Part shown: positions 47,431 to 56,900 of the stretch, in pieces | How the letters are laid out: the number at the start of each line of letters is the position of its first letter | How positions within the stretch are numbered: the first letter of the stretch is position 1 | Assembly: GCF_028330965.1 (NCBI RefSeq) | Contig: NZ_JAQMUB010000029.1 | Span: forward strand, 1-64,000 | Length of the DNA: 64,000 nt | DNA from: Oscillatoria sp. CS-180 | Lineage (GTDB): Bacteria > Cyanobacteriota > Cyanobacteriia > Phormidesmidales > Phormidesmidaceae | Direction of reading: 5' to 3' | Program-made: the position numbers and the translations under genes | Notes under the pieces: generated by a model | What the model was told of the DNA's origin: nothing | The model's database searches: none | The model's input: only the letters and a program-made list of their open reading frames with translations

Positions 47431-47570
47431 AGGGATTTCTCTGGCAGCCGTTTCTGATCCTATCAGCCATCGGCATCGGTTTTCTTGAACAAGAAAACCG
47501 TAGGAATGAACACCCGTTCGCTATCGTATGAAATGAAGAGTTTTGTCAAAGACGTCAGTTAGGTTTCGCA

Positions 47571-48182
47571 ATGGCTTCTGCTCCTGATTCATCGGCTTCT
47601 CAACCTGCCAACAGTTCTGAAACGAGCATGGCAACCAAAATACGCAACTTGCTTATCGTTAGCGTCGCTGTTGTTCTCTCCGTTTTAGTCGTGCTAGGCG
47701 TTCAGACTCAAACACCAGCTGCTTCTCTAGAAACATTGGCTGCCGAAGCAACGCCCCTAGAGGTTGCTCTAACCAACAACAAACCGTCTTTTGTTGAGTT
47801 CTATGCCAACTGGTGCACGTCTTGCCAGGCAATGGCAGGCGATATGGCAGACCTGAGAACAGCCTACGGCGATCAGGTGAACTTCGTTATGCTGAATGTT
47901 GATAACACCAAGTGGCTGCCCGAAATGCTGCATTATCGGGTCGATGGCATTCCTCACTTCCTATATCTAGACCCCTCGGGCGAACCTGTTACCACCGCGA
48001 TTGGAGAACAGCCGAAAGCCATTATCGCCAGCAACCTGGATGCTCTCGTCTCTGGTGGAGAGCTGCCCTATCAATCTGGCGTTGGGCAACTCTCTGAGCT
48101 TGATCAGACAGCGCCGATAGAGGCAGCTAGCAGAGATAGAGGAGACGATCCCCGGAGTCACGGTGCTCAAGCGGTGAACTAA
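47571..48182 (+). CDS. txlA: Membrane-anchored thioredoxin-like protein TxlA/HCF164
   Basis: The protein is 203 residues. One N-terminal membrane helix (LLIVSVAVVLSVLVVLGV) anchors a thioredoxin fold with redox motif WCTSC in VEFYANWCTSCQAM and the cis-Pro in VDGIPHFLYL. Its plant counterpart HCF164 passes reductant into the thylakoid lumen for cytochrome b6f assembly. The last 20 residues are unconserved and polar. The gene converges on gmk with only 16 bp between the ends. Confidence 0.9.
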   Translation: MASAPDSSASQPANSSETSMATKIRNLLIVSVAVVLSVLVVLGVQTQTPAASLETLAAEATPLEVALTNNKPSFVEFYANWCTSCQAMAGDMADLRTAYGDQVNFVMLNVDNTKWLPEMLHYRVDGIPHFLYLDPSGEPVTTAIGEQPKAIIASNLDALVSGGELPYQSGVGQLSELDQTAPIEAASRDRGDDPRSHGAQAVN

Positions 48183-48198
48183 TGAGAGGAGCGATCGC

Positions 48199-48837
48199 CT
48201 ACAAAAGAGCTTCTTCTAGGGCGGCGATCGCATCGTCTAAATTGTCATTTACGATTTGAACATCAAACTCATCCGCAGCTGCCAGTTCAACCTGTGCCCG
48301 CGCTAGTCGGCGAGCGATCGCGGCATCATCGTCTTGTCCTCGATTGCGGATGCGACGTTCTAGCTCGTCTGGAGACGGGGGAAGAATGAAGATTTTCAAC
48401 GCTGTTGGAAAGGATTGAGCAACCTGACGTGCACCTTCTAGCTCAATCTCAAGAATGACTTGATTTCCCCGCTCTATCTGCACCTCAACAGGCTGACGCG
48501 GCGTTCCGTAGTAGTTCCCAGCGAATTCCGCCCATTCCAGCAGATCACCCTGCTCAATCATCAATTCGAACTGTTCACGGCTTAAAAAGTAGTAGTGTTG
48601 CCCATGCACTTCCCCTGGACGGGGCTGACGGGTCGTTGCCGAGGTTGAAAGATAGAGATGCGGGTATTTCTCTCTCAAGTGACGCAACAGAGTTCCTTTA
48701 CCCACTCCACTGGGTCCAGTTAAGACGATCAATCGACCTAGAGTCGATAATGCATGGTCAGCAACTTTTGGCGATAATCCTGAATCGGTCAGCGAAGGAA
48801 CTGACAGAGAGGAATGAGAAATAAGGGTATGAGCCAT
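48199..48837 (-). CDS. gmk: Guanylate kinase
   Basis: The protein is 212 residues from the ATG at 48837; a TTG at 48864 is less likely. It phosphorylates GMP to GDP. The P-loop is GPSGVGKGT, followed by [34 protein letters not shown] and [10 protein letters not shown], all nucleotide-binding parts. The first 30 residues before LIVLTGPSG are longer than in most bacterial enzymes and look unconserved, so translation could begin further in. Confidence 0.95.
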   Translation of the reverse strand: MAHTLISHSSLSVPSLTDSGLSPKVADHALSTLGRLIVLTGPSGVGKGTLLRHLREKYPHLYLSTSATTRQPRPGEVHGQHYYFLSREQFELMIEQGDLLEWAEFAGNYYGTPRQPVEVQIERGNQVILEIELEGARQVAQSFPTALKIFILPPSPDELERRIRNRGQDDDAAIARRLARAQVELAAADEFDVQIVNDNLDDAIAALEEALL

Positions 48838-49044
48838 AAGAATTAAGGAGATAGCGCCGAGCAACAGAATGAAAGCTTAAGATACCTAAAAACGGGCCTC
48901 TGCTCAAATATTGGGCAGGAGCTGTAGATGCGTCAGGTAGTTGAATTCGAGTTAAAAGGGCTACTGGGACCTTAATGCGTCTAAGTCTAATCAAATTTGG
49001 AAACTGGTTTGCTACAGGATAGCAAGCATCCCACTTCCATGCCT

Positions 49045-49782
49045 TTAATTAAGGGCCTGATCAAATAAAACTGTTGTCATGTAACGCTCTGCCCAAGCTT
49101 CTCCAAAGGCTTTTTCAAGGACACGACGGGTCTTATCATTTTGCTGCTGCTGAGTACAGTAGCGATTTTGGCCGGCTAAAATCTCGGCCTGTCGCTCGGG
49201 ATCTGGGGCTAGAGCGATCGCCTGTTCACAATGAATCGTTAGATAGTCTTTGACTCGCTGTAAGAACTGCTGTTCTTCAGCAGGAGAGGCCGGACGAATA
49301 AAGACACAACTGTTTGAAAAAATATCACCCCAAGTGGGCACATCACGAGGCTGGCTAAAATCAGCACTCGGTAGGGCTGCGATCGCGTCCCGATAGGCGG
49401 CAGAAAGGGTGCGATCGCGACTCACTGGAGACAAATCGACAATGGCAGCGCTGACCTGCCCTCGCCCGCCGACGATGTCACAGCCAAACATCGGCAAATC
49501 ATAATCTGGGCGGGGAAACATGACACAGTGCAGAATATCGAGCGACTTCCCAACCCGCGCCAGCTCTAGGTGGAGCTTACGAAACTGAGGCGTTTGGTAA
49601 CAGGCATTCTCGATGACAAGCTTTTCTCCCTCTAGGCGACCTTCGATATAGCCCAAGTCTTCCGGAAGCTGGTAGGGCGACAAGGTCAAATGCTGCTGCC
49701 ATACTGCTTCGATAATGTCCGCCAACTGGCGGATCATAGGATGCTGTTGTTCCCGAAGGGACGGAGCTGAGGAAGCAGTCAT
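49045..49782 (-). CDS. pcyA: Phycocyanobilin:ferredoxin oxidoreductase
   Basis: The protein is 245 residues. It reduces biliverdin by four electrons to phycocyanobilin, the chromophore of phycobilisomes and cyanobacterial phytochromes. The substrate-handling residues are visible in LHLELARVG (Glu), DILHCVMFP (His) and MFGCDIVGG (Asp), and the C-terminal [17 protein letters not shown] is typical. Its presence shows that the organism makes phycobilins. Confidence 0.97.
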   Translation of the reverse strand: MTASSAPSLREQQHPMIRQLADIIEAVWQQHLTLSPYQLPEDLGYIEGRLEGEKLVIENACYQTPQFRKLHLELARVGKSLDILHCVMFPRPDYDLPMFGCDIVGGRGQVSAAIVDLSPVSRDRTLSAAYRDAIAALPSADFSQPRDVPTWGDIFSNSCVFIRPASPAEEQQFLQRVKDYLTIHCEQAIALAPDPERQAEILAGQNRYCTQQQQNDKTRRVLEKAFGEAWAERYMTTVLFDQALN

Positions 49783-49895
49783 GGCTGTTGCTGAACCAGG
49801 TGCACAATTGATTTCAGCATATCAGTCTTCTGCGAGGCATCTTCAAGACGTGAACGCTTTGAAAACACTTCCGCTTGAGTTTCTCCTCGCTGAAA

Positions 49896-49938
49896 TCCAA
49901 AAATTCTGAGCGGGATCAAGGACAACCGATCCCGCCCA
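49896..49938 (-). terminator. Rho-independent terminator of smtA
   Basis: GCGGGATC (49910-49917) and GATCCCGC (49928-49935) form a perfect eight-pair stem with a ten-base loop. On the minus strand a TTTTT run lies six bases past the stem. It is 19 bp after the smtA stop. Confidence 0.8.
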
Positions 49939-49954
49939 AAAACGACTGCCTGTC

Positions 49955-50122
49955 TTAGCTATGGCAAGTACAGCCTTTATGACCACAGCCAGACCCTTCC
50001 ATATGACCGCTAGCGCAAGCTTCACTGCAATAGTATCTGTCGTCTTTCTCAACGGCCTGACTGGTATCAACGATACATAGACAATCTTCACAAGCACACT
50101 TCATTTGAGTCACCGTTGTCAT
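49955..50122 (-). CDS. smtA: SmtA-type bacterial metallothionein
   Basis: The protein is 55 residues. It starts MTTVTQMKCACEDCLC and ends CGHKGCTCHS, with nine Cys and three His placed as in Synechococcus SmtA (CxCxxCxC, YYCSEACASGH, then GCGHKGCTCH). It binds several Zn2+ (or Cd2+) as a buffer and detoxifier. GAGGAG lies 8 bases before the ATG. It is divergent from smtB with two SmtB-type operators between them and is followed by its own terminator. Confidence 0.97.
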   Translation of the reverse strand: MTTVTQMKCACEDCLCIVDTSQAVEKDDRYYCSEACASGHMEGSGCGHKGCTCHS

Positions 50123-50156
50123 GGCAATCTCCTCAAGGATAAAATTAATAAACAGC

Positions 50157-50170
50157 TGAACAAGCGTTCA
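50157..50170. promoter_or_regulatory. SmtB-type operator 1
   Basis: TGAACA-AG-CGTTCA, the 6-2-6 inverted repeat of the SmtB/ZiaR family with one mismatch. It stands 35 bp before the smtA start. Confidence 0.8.
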
Positions 50171-50189
50171 TGCTTTACATAATAACATT

Positions 50190-50203
50190 TGAACATGTGT
50201 TCA
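50190..50203. promoter_or_regulatory. SmtB-type operator 2
   Basis: TGAACA-TG-TGTTCA, a perfect 6-2-6 inverted repeat, centred 33 bp from operator 1 (about three helical turns). Binding here would block both divergent promoters. Confidence 0.85.
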
Positions 50204-50298
50204 TGTATTGAGATCCAAAAGCTTAATGATTTGTTTGGTTGGCTTGCTGTTGAAATCGTTATCTGCCAAGCTGTCAACGTTTTGAGATTACAGGCTTA

Positions 50299-50676
50299 AT
50301 GGTTGGCGATCGCCTCACGAATGAAGCTCACGAAGACTCTGGCTGTCTGCAACCACCAGCAGGTCCGCTTGTTAAAGACGTCATGACTTTGGAAAAAGCT
50401 CAGCGGATGGCGGAGTTTTTTGGTGTGCTGAGCGACCCCAACCGTTGGCGTATTTTGTCGGTGCTAGCTTTAGGGGAAACGCGCGTGCGTGATCTAGCAG
50501 AAGCTGTAGAGATGACAGATTCTGCCGTTTCTCACCAGCTGCGAATTTTGCGATCGATGCGCTTGGTCAGCTACCACAAACGAGGCCGCAACGTGTTCTA
50601 CTGCCTCAAAGACGACCATATTTTTAACCTCTATCGAGAAGCTTCAGAGCACCTGGATGAACCTCAGGATCTTTAG
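50299..50676 (+). CDS. smtB: SmtB/ArsR-family zinc-responsive repressor
   Basis: The protein is 125 residues, dimeric winged helix. The recognition helix is [16 protein letters not shown]. The alpha-5 zinc site is complete: Asp105 and His107 in KDDHIF, His118 and Glu121 in SEHLDE. The alpha-3N site is not: the ELCV of SmtB is ETRV here, so no Cys. One N-terminal Cys (about residue 16) remains. Zn2+ binding at alpha-5 should release it from the operators and raise smtA expression. It is divergent from smtA. Confidence 0.93.
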   Translation: MVGDRLTNEAHEDSGCLQPPAGPLVKDVMTLEKAQRMAEFFGVLSDPNRWRILSVLALGETRVRDLAEAVEMTDSAVSHQLRILRSMRLVSYHKRGRNVFYCLKDDHIFNLYREASEHLDEPQDL

Positions 50677-51266
50677 GGCCGATCTCATAAGCTTTGAATT
50701 GCCTGTTTTAAAGATCTTTTGAACTATTCCAAGCCAAACGGCTATAGCCGTAAAACCGAGGCTTTCACTTAAGATATTTTCCTTGAATTTTAATTCTGCT
50801 GGCGATCGCGATAGTGAACGATAGTGGCCAAAAAACGTCGCCTCATACTCTCTTGAAAACAGTACAAATGACCTTCAATCTCATTAAGGATGAGCATTTT
50901 TCTCACTTAAGGCTATACAAAAACCTATGAAAAATGGCCTGGTGATTCTATCGCTCAAAGAACGGTATTGTGCCTATCAGAATTTCTTTTCCATAAACTC
51001 GATCTTGTAATTGACATAAGATTGCAATAAGCTTACGGTCATGACTTAAGAGCTGTTTTTGGCAGCAACAGATCAAAATTGCGTCCACTGTGACCGCACC
51101 AATGAAGGTTGAAATTAGCATGTCTAAGTTCGGCAGTTTTGAGGTGGCAGCATTGCCGCATTGCTGTTTTGGTGCTCTTTTACGGTAATTTTCTTGATTT
51201 CGAGGCAAGCCGTTTTTGGGCACTGAAAACAGAATTTCATGATTTCTCTGACGTATTGACTGACCT
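50677..51266. other. Intergenic region before the TonB-linked uptake genes
   Basis: 590 bp. GGCTATAGCC at about 50739-50750 is a short palindrome. The part 50950-51240 stays open on the minus strand and looks less AT-rich than a promoter region. The open frame has no known domain and may be a decayed gene. No cobalamin riboswitch signature (GCCACTG box) or Fur box was recognised. Confidence 0.4.
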
Positions 51267-52301
51267 ATGACGACGACTGCGCGATCGCCCCATACGCTCT
51301 CTAAGGTGCCTCGACAGCGGCAGCGGGTATTTCTATCGGCTGCTCTGCTGTTAGGGGGGCTAGGACTGGTCATTTTCCTGTCGCTTACCAATGGGTCTGT
51401 AGCACTGACTTGGTCCGAGTTAATGACGGCGGCACTGCGACAAGGGGATACCATCAACCAAACCATCCTGTGGGATTTGCGATTGCCGCGTGTGCTGGCG
51501 GCACTGATTGTAGGTGCGGCGTTGGGACTGGCTGGAGCATTGCTGCAGGGCATGTTGCGAAATGGGTTGGCCAGCCCGTTTCTGCTGGGTATTTCGGCGG
51601 GTGCGGGACTCATGGTCGTGCTCATTGTTGGTGTGGGACTAGTGCAAATTTGGACTCCCCTCGGCGCTTGGTTAGGCGCGGTGATCACGACGTTTCTGGT
51701 GTATCTCTTGGCTCGCACAGGCACGACCCTTTCAGTCGAACGGCTAATTTTGGGTGGGGTTGCCTTCAGCTCTTTTTTTGGAGCGATTCAGTCTTTGCTA
51801 TTGCTCATGTCGCCGGATGGACAAATTCAAGCCGCGTTGAATTGGCTGATTGGCAGCTTAAACGGGCGCGGTTGGACGGAGGTGACGCTGGTTGGACCAG
51901 TGGTGTTGGTGGCTGCCATTGCAGGGTGTTTGCTGGCTCGCCAGGTCAATTTGTTGAGTCTGGGAGAAGATTTAGCAACTGGATTGGGAACGTCACTGCT
52001 GCGATCGCGCTGCCTGATCGGAGCCGTCGCTACCCTACTTGCGGCAGGTGCCGTCAGCATTGCCGGATTGGTTGGGTTTGTTGGCCTTATCGTGCCTCAC
52101 GGAGTCAGACTGCTTGTGGGCACGGACTATCGCCTCGTGCTGCCCTTTTCAGCCTTAGGCGGTGCACTGGTGCTATCGGCAGCGGATCTGCTAGCCCGCA
52201 CGGGACCAGTCGAATTGCCTGTTGGCGTGGTAACGGCCATACTCGGCGCTCCAGTATTTATTGGGCTGCTATATCGTCGTCGTCTGCGGGGAGGGGTGTG
52301 A
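51267..52301 (+). CDS. FecCD-family ABC permease for iron-siderophore, heme or cobalamin
   Basis: The protein is 344 residues with about ten membrane helices. Typical blocks are DLRLPRVLAALIVGAALGLA, GALLQGMLRNGLASPFLLG and the C-terminal AGLVGFVGLIVPHGVRLLVG. It forms a homodimeric channel with the ATPase that starts two bases after its stop. Substrate class is set by family; the exact ligand is open. Confidence 0.94.
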   Translation: MTTTARSPHTLSKVPRQRQRVFLSAALLLGGLGLVIFLSLTNGSVALTWSELMTAALRQGDTINQTILWDLRLPRVLAALIVGAALGLAGALLQGMLRNGLASPFLLGISAGAGLMVVLIVGVGLVQIWTPLGAWLGAVITTFLVYLLARTGTTLSVERLILGGVAFSSFFGAIQSLLLLMSPDGQIQAALNWLIGSLNGRGWTEVTLVGPVVLVAAIAGCLLARQVNLLSLGEDLATGLGTSLLRSRCLIGAVATLLAAGAVSIAGLVGFVGLIVPHGVRLLVGTDYRLVLPFSALGGALVLSAADLLARTGPVELPVGVVTAILGAPVFIGLLYRRRLRGGV

Positions 52302-52303
52302 TT

Positions 52304-53116
52304 ATGCCATTAGAAGCTCGTCATCTAGCTGGGGGCTATGGCGATCGCCCCATTGTCGAAGCGGTCAATTTAGCGCTGGCAGCCGGGGAATGGCTGAGTC
52401 TGTTAGGCGCCAACGGTTCAGGCAAGTCCACGCTGCTGCGACTCATGAGTCGTATTCTCCAACCACAAGCGGGCAATGTTTTGCTAGACGGACGAGACAT
52501 TCACCAATTGTCGCCAACCGCAACGGCGCGACGATTGGCCCTACTCCCCCAGCAGCAAACCGTACCCGCAGGACTGACGGTTTATCAGCTTGTCAGTTTG
52601 GGGCGATCGCCTCATCAACCGTGGTGGCAGTGGGAATTGGATGCCGCTGGACGAGAGCAGGTCGAGAAGGCACTCCATTGGACAGAGATCGAGCACTATC
52701 GCGATCGCTCCGTTGCAGAATTGTCAGGCGGCGAGCGGCAGCGAGCATTTCTGGCGCTAGCGCTGGCGCAGGATCCGAAAGTGCTGCTGCTGGACGAACC
52801 GACGACTTTTTTGGACTTGCACTATCAGCTTCAGCTCCTGGAACTGTTGAAGCGATTGAACCAACAGCAGGGACTCTCGATTATCACAGTGCTTCACGAC
52901 ATTAATTCGGCAGCACGGTACAGCGATCGCCTTGCCTTAATGCGACAGGGTCATCTTTGGGGCATTGGCACACCAGCAGAGATGCTGACCCCTCAAACGC
53001 TACAGGACGTCTTTGAGATCGAAGTCGCCCTCATCGAAACCCCCGTTGGCTTACAAATCTGTCCGCTTAATGCCAGTGATATGTCTGCCAAGGAACTCAC
53101 CGTCACGTCTTCCTAA
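52304..53116 (+). CDS. ABC transporter ATP-binding protein (FecE/BtuD/HmuV class)
   Basis: The protein is 270 residues, starting at ATG 52304 behind GGGGAGGGGTG. Walker A is GANGSGKST, Q-loop LLPQQQTV, signature ELSGGERQ, Walker B LLLDEPTTFLD and switch His VLHDINSAA. The same frame remains open back to 51410 across the permease gene, but that part encodes no family and is ignored. It powers the permease; the tail of 30 residues is unconserved. Confidence 0.93.
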   Translation: MPLEARHLAGGYGDRPIVEAVNLALAAGEWLSLLGANGSGKSTLLRLMSRILQPQAGNVLLDGRDIHQLSPTATARRLALLPQQQTVPAGLTVYQLVSLGRSPHQPWWQWELDAAGREQVEKALHWTEIEHYRDRSVAELSGGERQRAFLALALAQDPKVLLLDEPTTFLDLHYQLQLLELLKRLNQQQGLSIITVLHDINSAARYSDRLALMRQGHLWGIGTPAEMLTPQTLQDVFEIEVALIETPVGLQICPLNASDMSAKELTVTSS

Positions 53117-53184
53117 GCACATTTCCCTCAATCTTTCCTCACACCTCCTCACATGTTGTATCCATCCATGAGTAACCAACCGCC

Positions 53185-55851
53185 ATGAAACAGTCCCTGT
53201 TGATGAGAATCATTCTTTCTAGTGCAGCCCTTTTGACCTTGCCTTTTTGGATATTGGCGGGATCTGCTCACGCTGAAGCTGAGCCAGAGGAGATTTTGTT
53301 ATCTAATTTTAAAATTCTGTCAGAAAACCATTCCAGTAGTTCTCCAAAAGCCAGTGTTCAAAAAACAAACGCTGATTTCGATCAGATTCATGCTTTGGAC
53401 TGGCAGACTTTAGATGAGAATAGTTCTCTTTCTAGGTTGTCCGAAGAGGAGTCGGCTGGAGATGCACTGGCGATCTCCCGTTCGTCAAATCTTCAATCCG
53501 CTTCGTCCGAGAGCAGTCTGGCAACGTCTGATACTCAGCGAATCCTGTCCAATCCTCAGGCTGCCATTGATCCAATCGCCCCGCCTGCCCAATCGGCAAC
53601 AACAGCCGTTGACATTGCCCAGGTGGAAGAGACAGAGACTGACGATGAAGAGGACACCGAAGCAGAAACGGATGACTTCTCAGATCCGGTCACGCCAGAA
53701 TTCACAGGCGATACATTGCGGTTCACCGTCACCGGAACCCGGAACTTCATCCCGGTGAGAGAGCTGCCCGCAACTGTCACCGTTTTTGAGCTGGAAGATT
53801 TCGAGTTTTACCAGTTCCAGAATCTGCGAGATCTGTTGCGCTACGAACCAGGTGTCTCAGTGCGCGACAACCTGCAATTTGGCATTCAAGACGTCAATAT
53901 TCGCGGCTTAGAAGGCAACCGTATTCTGTTTCAGCTCGACGGCATTCGGCTGCCCGAACGTTTTGAATTTGGTCCCTTTAACTTGGGTCGCGGCGATTTT
54001 GTGGATTTCGCCACGTTGCAGGCGGTTGAGATCTTGCGGGGTCCTGCTTCGACCCTGTTTGGCAGTGATGCCTTGGGTGGCGTTGTCGCCTATCGATCGC
54101 TCGAACCCCGAGACCTGCTCGGTGACGACGATGATTTCGCAGCTGACGTTTCTTCCATTTACATCAGCGAAACGGGCGGCTTAGATAATGTCGGACGGCT
54201 AGCGCTGAGACACGAAAACTCTGAAGCGGTCTTTGTCATCAGTCGCCGCGATGGGCGAGAGACAGACTCCTTTGCTGACGATGACTTTGTCGATTCCATT
54301 GATGCAGAAGGCACGACCTTGTACGGTAACTTTGTGCAGCGATTAAGCCCTGTCAGCAACATCAGTTTCATTGCAGAAGACCTGAGCCGTTATACCAATC
54401 GAGTCGAAGCAGACGGTAATCTGAGCTTGAACTTAACCGAAGAAGAAGACATTCTCATTGATCGAACCCGACTCAGCCTAACCTACGAGTATGACGATCC
54501 CGAGAGCGAATCTTTCCTGAACTTTGCCCGCGCGCAGGTTTTTTATCAAGATGCCGTCATCACTGAGCTATTGCGAGAAACGCGGGCTTCTGGATCGGCA
54601 TTTCGCGGCGATCCCGTCTTCCGAGATACGGAAAACGAATTCGTGTCAGACAGCTATGGTGGCGATATCCAGTTGCGGAGTGACTTTTCTACGGGTACTG
54701 TCGATCATCGCCTGACCTATGGTTTGGATGTGTCGAATACGTTCAACTCTCGGCCTCGCGATCGCGTCGAAACCAGTCTCATTACAGGGGAATCCACCAG
54801 AGTCATTCCTCCCGATGTTTTCCCCGTCAAAGATTTCCCCGATGGCGAGACCCTCCGCTTAGGTGCCTATGTGCAAAACGAGATGGAGATCGGCCAGTTC
54901 GACATCATCGCGGGTTTGCGCTTCGACTATTACGACCTCACCACTGATCCCGACCAAGATTTCAACCGCAATGGTGCTGAATCAGTTGACCTGAACGCTT
55001 CTGCGTTATCCCCTCGAATTGCCGTTCTGTATGAGGCAACTCCCGAGATCTCTCTCTATGGTCAGTATGCCAGAGGCTTCCGGGCACCGCTTTACAGCGA
55101 GATCAACAGCGGATTCACCAACCTGACCGGTTCCTTCTTCAAGTATGAAACGCTATCGAACCCAGACCTGGAACCCGAGACCAGCAACAGCTTTGAGGTG
55201 GGCGTCCGAGGCAATTTCCCCCAGTTCGATTTTCGCGTCACGGGTTTCTACAACACCTACGACAATTTCATTGAGACGTTTGTCTTAACGGGACAGCGCT
55301 GTTTGATCCCTAACGCGGATCCCTGTCCTACCCTGCCACCCTTCCAGGGAGGATCTCAGACCGTCAACCAGTTCCAAACCCAAAACGTCGCGGAAGCTGA
55401 GATCTATGGCGTTGAAGTCGGGGGAGAATATCGTTTCAGTCCTGACGGTACCGGATTTAGCATCCTCGGCAGTCTGGCCTGGGCTGAAGGCAACAACACC
55501 ACCGACGATGAACCCCTGAGCACCGTTGATCCGATTACTGCGGTTCTCGGTCTTCGCTATCGAGCACCAGAAGATCTATGGCGAGCGGAATTCATCAGCA
55601 CAATTGTTGGCCAAGCCAGGGTCGGGGATGATGTGGATACCTTTGTCCCCGATACCTATGCTGTCTTCGATCTAATTGGCAGCTACAATCCCATACCTAA
55701 CTTAGGGCTGAGTCTGGGAATCTACAATTTATTTGACACGGAGTACTACATCTATTCCGACGTTCGCAATCAGCCAGATGATGCACCTGATATTCAGCGG
55801 TTCTCTCAACCGGGAATCAATGTGCGATTCGGCGTTAGCTATCGCTTCTGA
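53185..55851 (+). CDS. TonB-dependent outer-membrane receptor
   Basis: The protein is 888 residues. A signal peptide ends near GSAHA. It is followed by about 140 residues of Ser/Glu/Asp-rich, low-complexity spacer (including VEETETDDEEDTEAETDD). Then comes the plug domain (VTVFELEDFEFYQFQNL, GVSVRDNLQFG, DVNIRGLEGNRILFQLDG, VEILRGPASTLFGSDALGG) and a 22-strand barrel ending in Phe (INVRFGVSYRF). Plug and barrel resemble the hemoglobin/transferrin/lactoferrin-type receptors of cyanobacteria. No TonB-ExbBD genes are in the window. It lies between the ABC genes and the binding lipoprotein. Confidence 0.93.
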   Translation: MKQSLLMRIILSSAALLTLPFWILAGSAHAEAEPEEILLSNFKILSENHSSSSPKASVQKTNADFDQIHALDWQTLDENSSLSRLSEEESAGDALAISRSSNLQSASSESSLATSDTQRILSNPQAAIDPIAPPAQSATTAVDIAQVEETETDDEEDTEAETDDFSDPVTPEFTGDTLRFTVTGTRNFIPVRELPATVTVFELEDFEFYQFQNLRDLLRYEPGVSVRDNLQFGIQDVNIRGLEGNRILFQLDGIRLPERFEFGPFNLGRGDFVDFATLQAVEILRGPASTLFGSDALGGVVAYRSLEPRDLLGDDDDFAADVSSIYISETGGLDNVGRLALRHENSEAVFVISRRDGRETDSFADDDFVDSIDAEGTTLYGNFVQRLSPVSNISFIAEDLSRYTNRVEADGNLSLNLTEEEDILIDRTRLSLTYEYDDPESESFLNFARAQVFYQDAVITELLRETRASGSAFRGDPVFRDTENEFVSDSYGGDIQLRSDFSTGTVDHRLTYGLDVSNTFNSRPRDRVETSLITGESTRVIPPDVFPVKDFPDGETLRLGAYVQNEMEIGQFDIIAGLRFDYYDLTTDPDQDFNRNGAESVDLNASALSPRIAVLYEATPEISLYGQYARGFRAPLYSEINSGFTNLTGSFFKYETLSNPDLEPETSNSFEVGVRGNFPQFDFRVTGFYNTYDNFIETFVLTGQRCLIPNADPCPTLPPFQGGSQTVNQFQTQNVAEAEIYGVEVGGEYRFSPDGTGFSILGSLAWAEGNNTTDDEPLSTVDPITAVLGLRYRAPEDLWRAEFISTIVGQARVGDDVDTFVPDTYAVFDLIGSYNPIPNLGLSLGIYNLFDTEYYIYSDVRNQPDDAPDIQRFSQPGINVRFGVSYRF

Positions 55852-55861
55852 TGACACTATC

Positions 55862-55888
55862 GGAGGGCAGCATCACTGCTGTCCTTCC
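55862..55888 (+). promoter_or_regulatory. Intercistronic hairpin
   Basis: GGAGGGCAGCA, loop TCAC, TGCTGTCCTTCC: a stem of about eleven pairs with one bulge, eleven bases after the receptor stop. It has no T-run, so it may protect or process the mRNA, allowing different levels of receptor and binding protein. Confidence 0.45.
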
Positions 55889-55971
55889 AGTAGTCAGTCC
55901 TAAAGATAGGCTGGGTAGCATACCCGCCTCACCTCTATTTCCCGTCCTCTCGCATCATGGAGATCACTCAC

Positions 55972-56874
55972 ATGCAAACTCAGTGGCTAACTCGCGGATT
56001 CGGTATTGTGCTGGTGGGAGCGATCGCTGCCTGTTCCAGCAATCCTGAAACACCAATTGCTCAAGAGTCTGAGGTCGATGCTGCAGAAACCGCTGAATCG
56101 GTCGAGCCAGCCGAAACGGTCGAAACCGTTGACAAGGTTGTGGCCTTAACCTCTTTAACGGCTGACCTGGTTCACACTCTGGACGATGAGCGGCTAGTGG
56201 GCATACCCGGCAGTCCACTCTTGCAAGAGGGCGATCGCTTTGCAGGACTGGAAGTCGTGAGTGAAGGACGAGTCGAACCAGACTTAGAGAAAATCGTGGC
56301 CTTGGAACCCGATCTCGTCATCGGTGCAGAAGGCTTTCATGATAAGACACTGGAGCGCTTAAGTGAGTTGAATGTCGAGACCTTAACCGTCAACGTCACG
56401 GGCTGGGAAGCCCTGCAAACGCTCACGGAAGACTTGGCTCAACGTTTGGGTGCTGATCCACAACCCCTGATGGATCGCTACGCGGCTTGTTTAGCCCAAG
56501 CCCCAGAAACCTCACCAACGGCGCTTGTCCTTGTCAGCCGTCAACCGCTGCTTTCTCCTAATCAAGACAGTTGGGCGGGAGACTTCTTGAAGCAATTCAA
56601 TCTGCAAAACTTGACTGCTGACCTGCAGGGAGAAAGCCCTTTTGAAGGCTATATCACGCTGCCGGAAGAGCAGGTGCTGACGGCTGATCCCGACATGCTG
56701 CTAGTGGTTGAAACGGGGGATAACCTCCTGGAACAGCTCAAGGGCGATGCCTTTTGGGGACAGCTCAAAGCCACTCAAACCGACGCCGTCCATACCTTTG
56801 ACTATTTTGGTCTGGTCAATCCCGGTAGCCTAGCGAGTATCGAAGCAACCTGCGATCGCCTCTCTCAACTCTGA
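55972..56874 (+). CDS. Periplasmic binding lipoprotein (BtuF/FhuD/HmuT class)
   Basis: The protein is 300 residues from the ATG at 55972, preceded by GGAG; an ATG at 55957 contains that site. Lipobox IAACSS, then a Glu/Ala/Val-rich linker, then a class III binding fold (VVALTSLTADLVHTL, LEKIVALEPDLVIGAEGF, long helix linking two lobes). It hands the chelate taken up by the receptor to the FecCD-type permease encoded 4 kb upstream. The ligand is not determined. Confidence 0.9.
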   Translation: MQTQWLTRGFGIVLVGAIAACSSNPETPIAQESEVDAAETAESVEPAETVETVDKVVALTSLTADLVHTLDDERLVGIPGSPLLQEGDRFAGLEVVSEGRVEPDLEKIVALEPDLVIGAEGFHDKTLERLSELNVETLTVNVTGWEALQTLTEDLAQRLGADPQPLMDRYAACLAQAPETSPTALVLVSRQPLLSPNQDSWAGDFLKQFNLQNLTADLQGESPFEGYITLPEEQVLTADPDMLLVVETGDNLLEQLKGDAFWGQLKATQTDAVHTFDYFGLVNPGSLASIEATCDRLSQL

Positions 56875-56900
56875 TGTATTCCAATATTAAAGAGCTTGTC

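Noticed and set aside
50677-51266. Cobalamin riboswitch before the uptake genes
   Set aside because: No B12 box (GCCACTG) or the accompanying conserved stems were found.
50948-51724. 258-codon minus-strand frame
   Set aside because: Most of it is antisense to the permease gene, and its product is Arg/Ser/Pro-rich without known motifs. Only the part before 51267 was kept as a low-interest finding.
51410-52303. Long open frame running through the permease gene and continuous with the ATPase frame
   Set aside because: The first 298 codons lie in another frame of the permease, are rich in Cys, Trp, Arg and Gly, and match no family. The ATPase begins at ATG 52304 behind a good ribosome binding site.
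53117-53184. Yfr1-like sRNA motif (CCTCACAC) between the ATPase and the receptor
   Set aside because: Only a few bases agree and no flanking stems of Yfr1 are seen.
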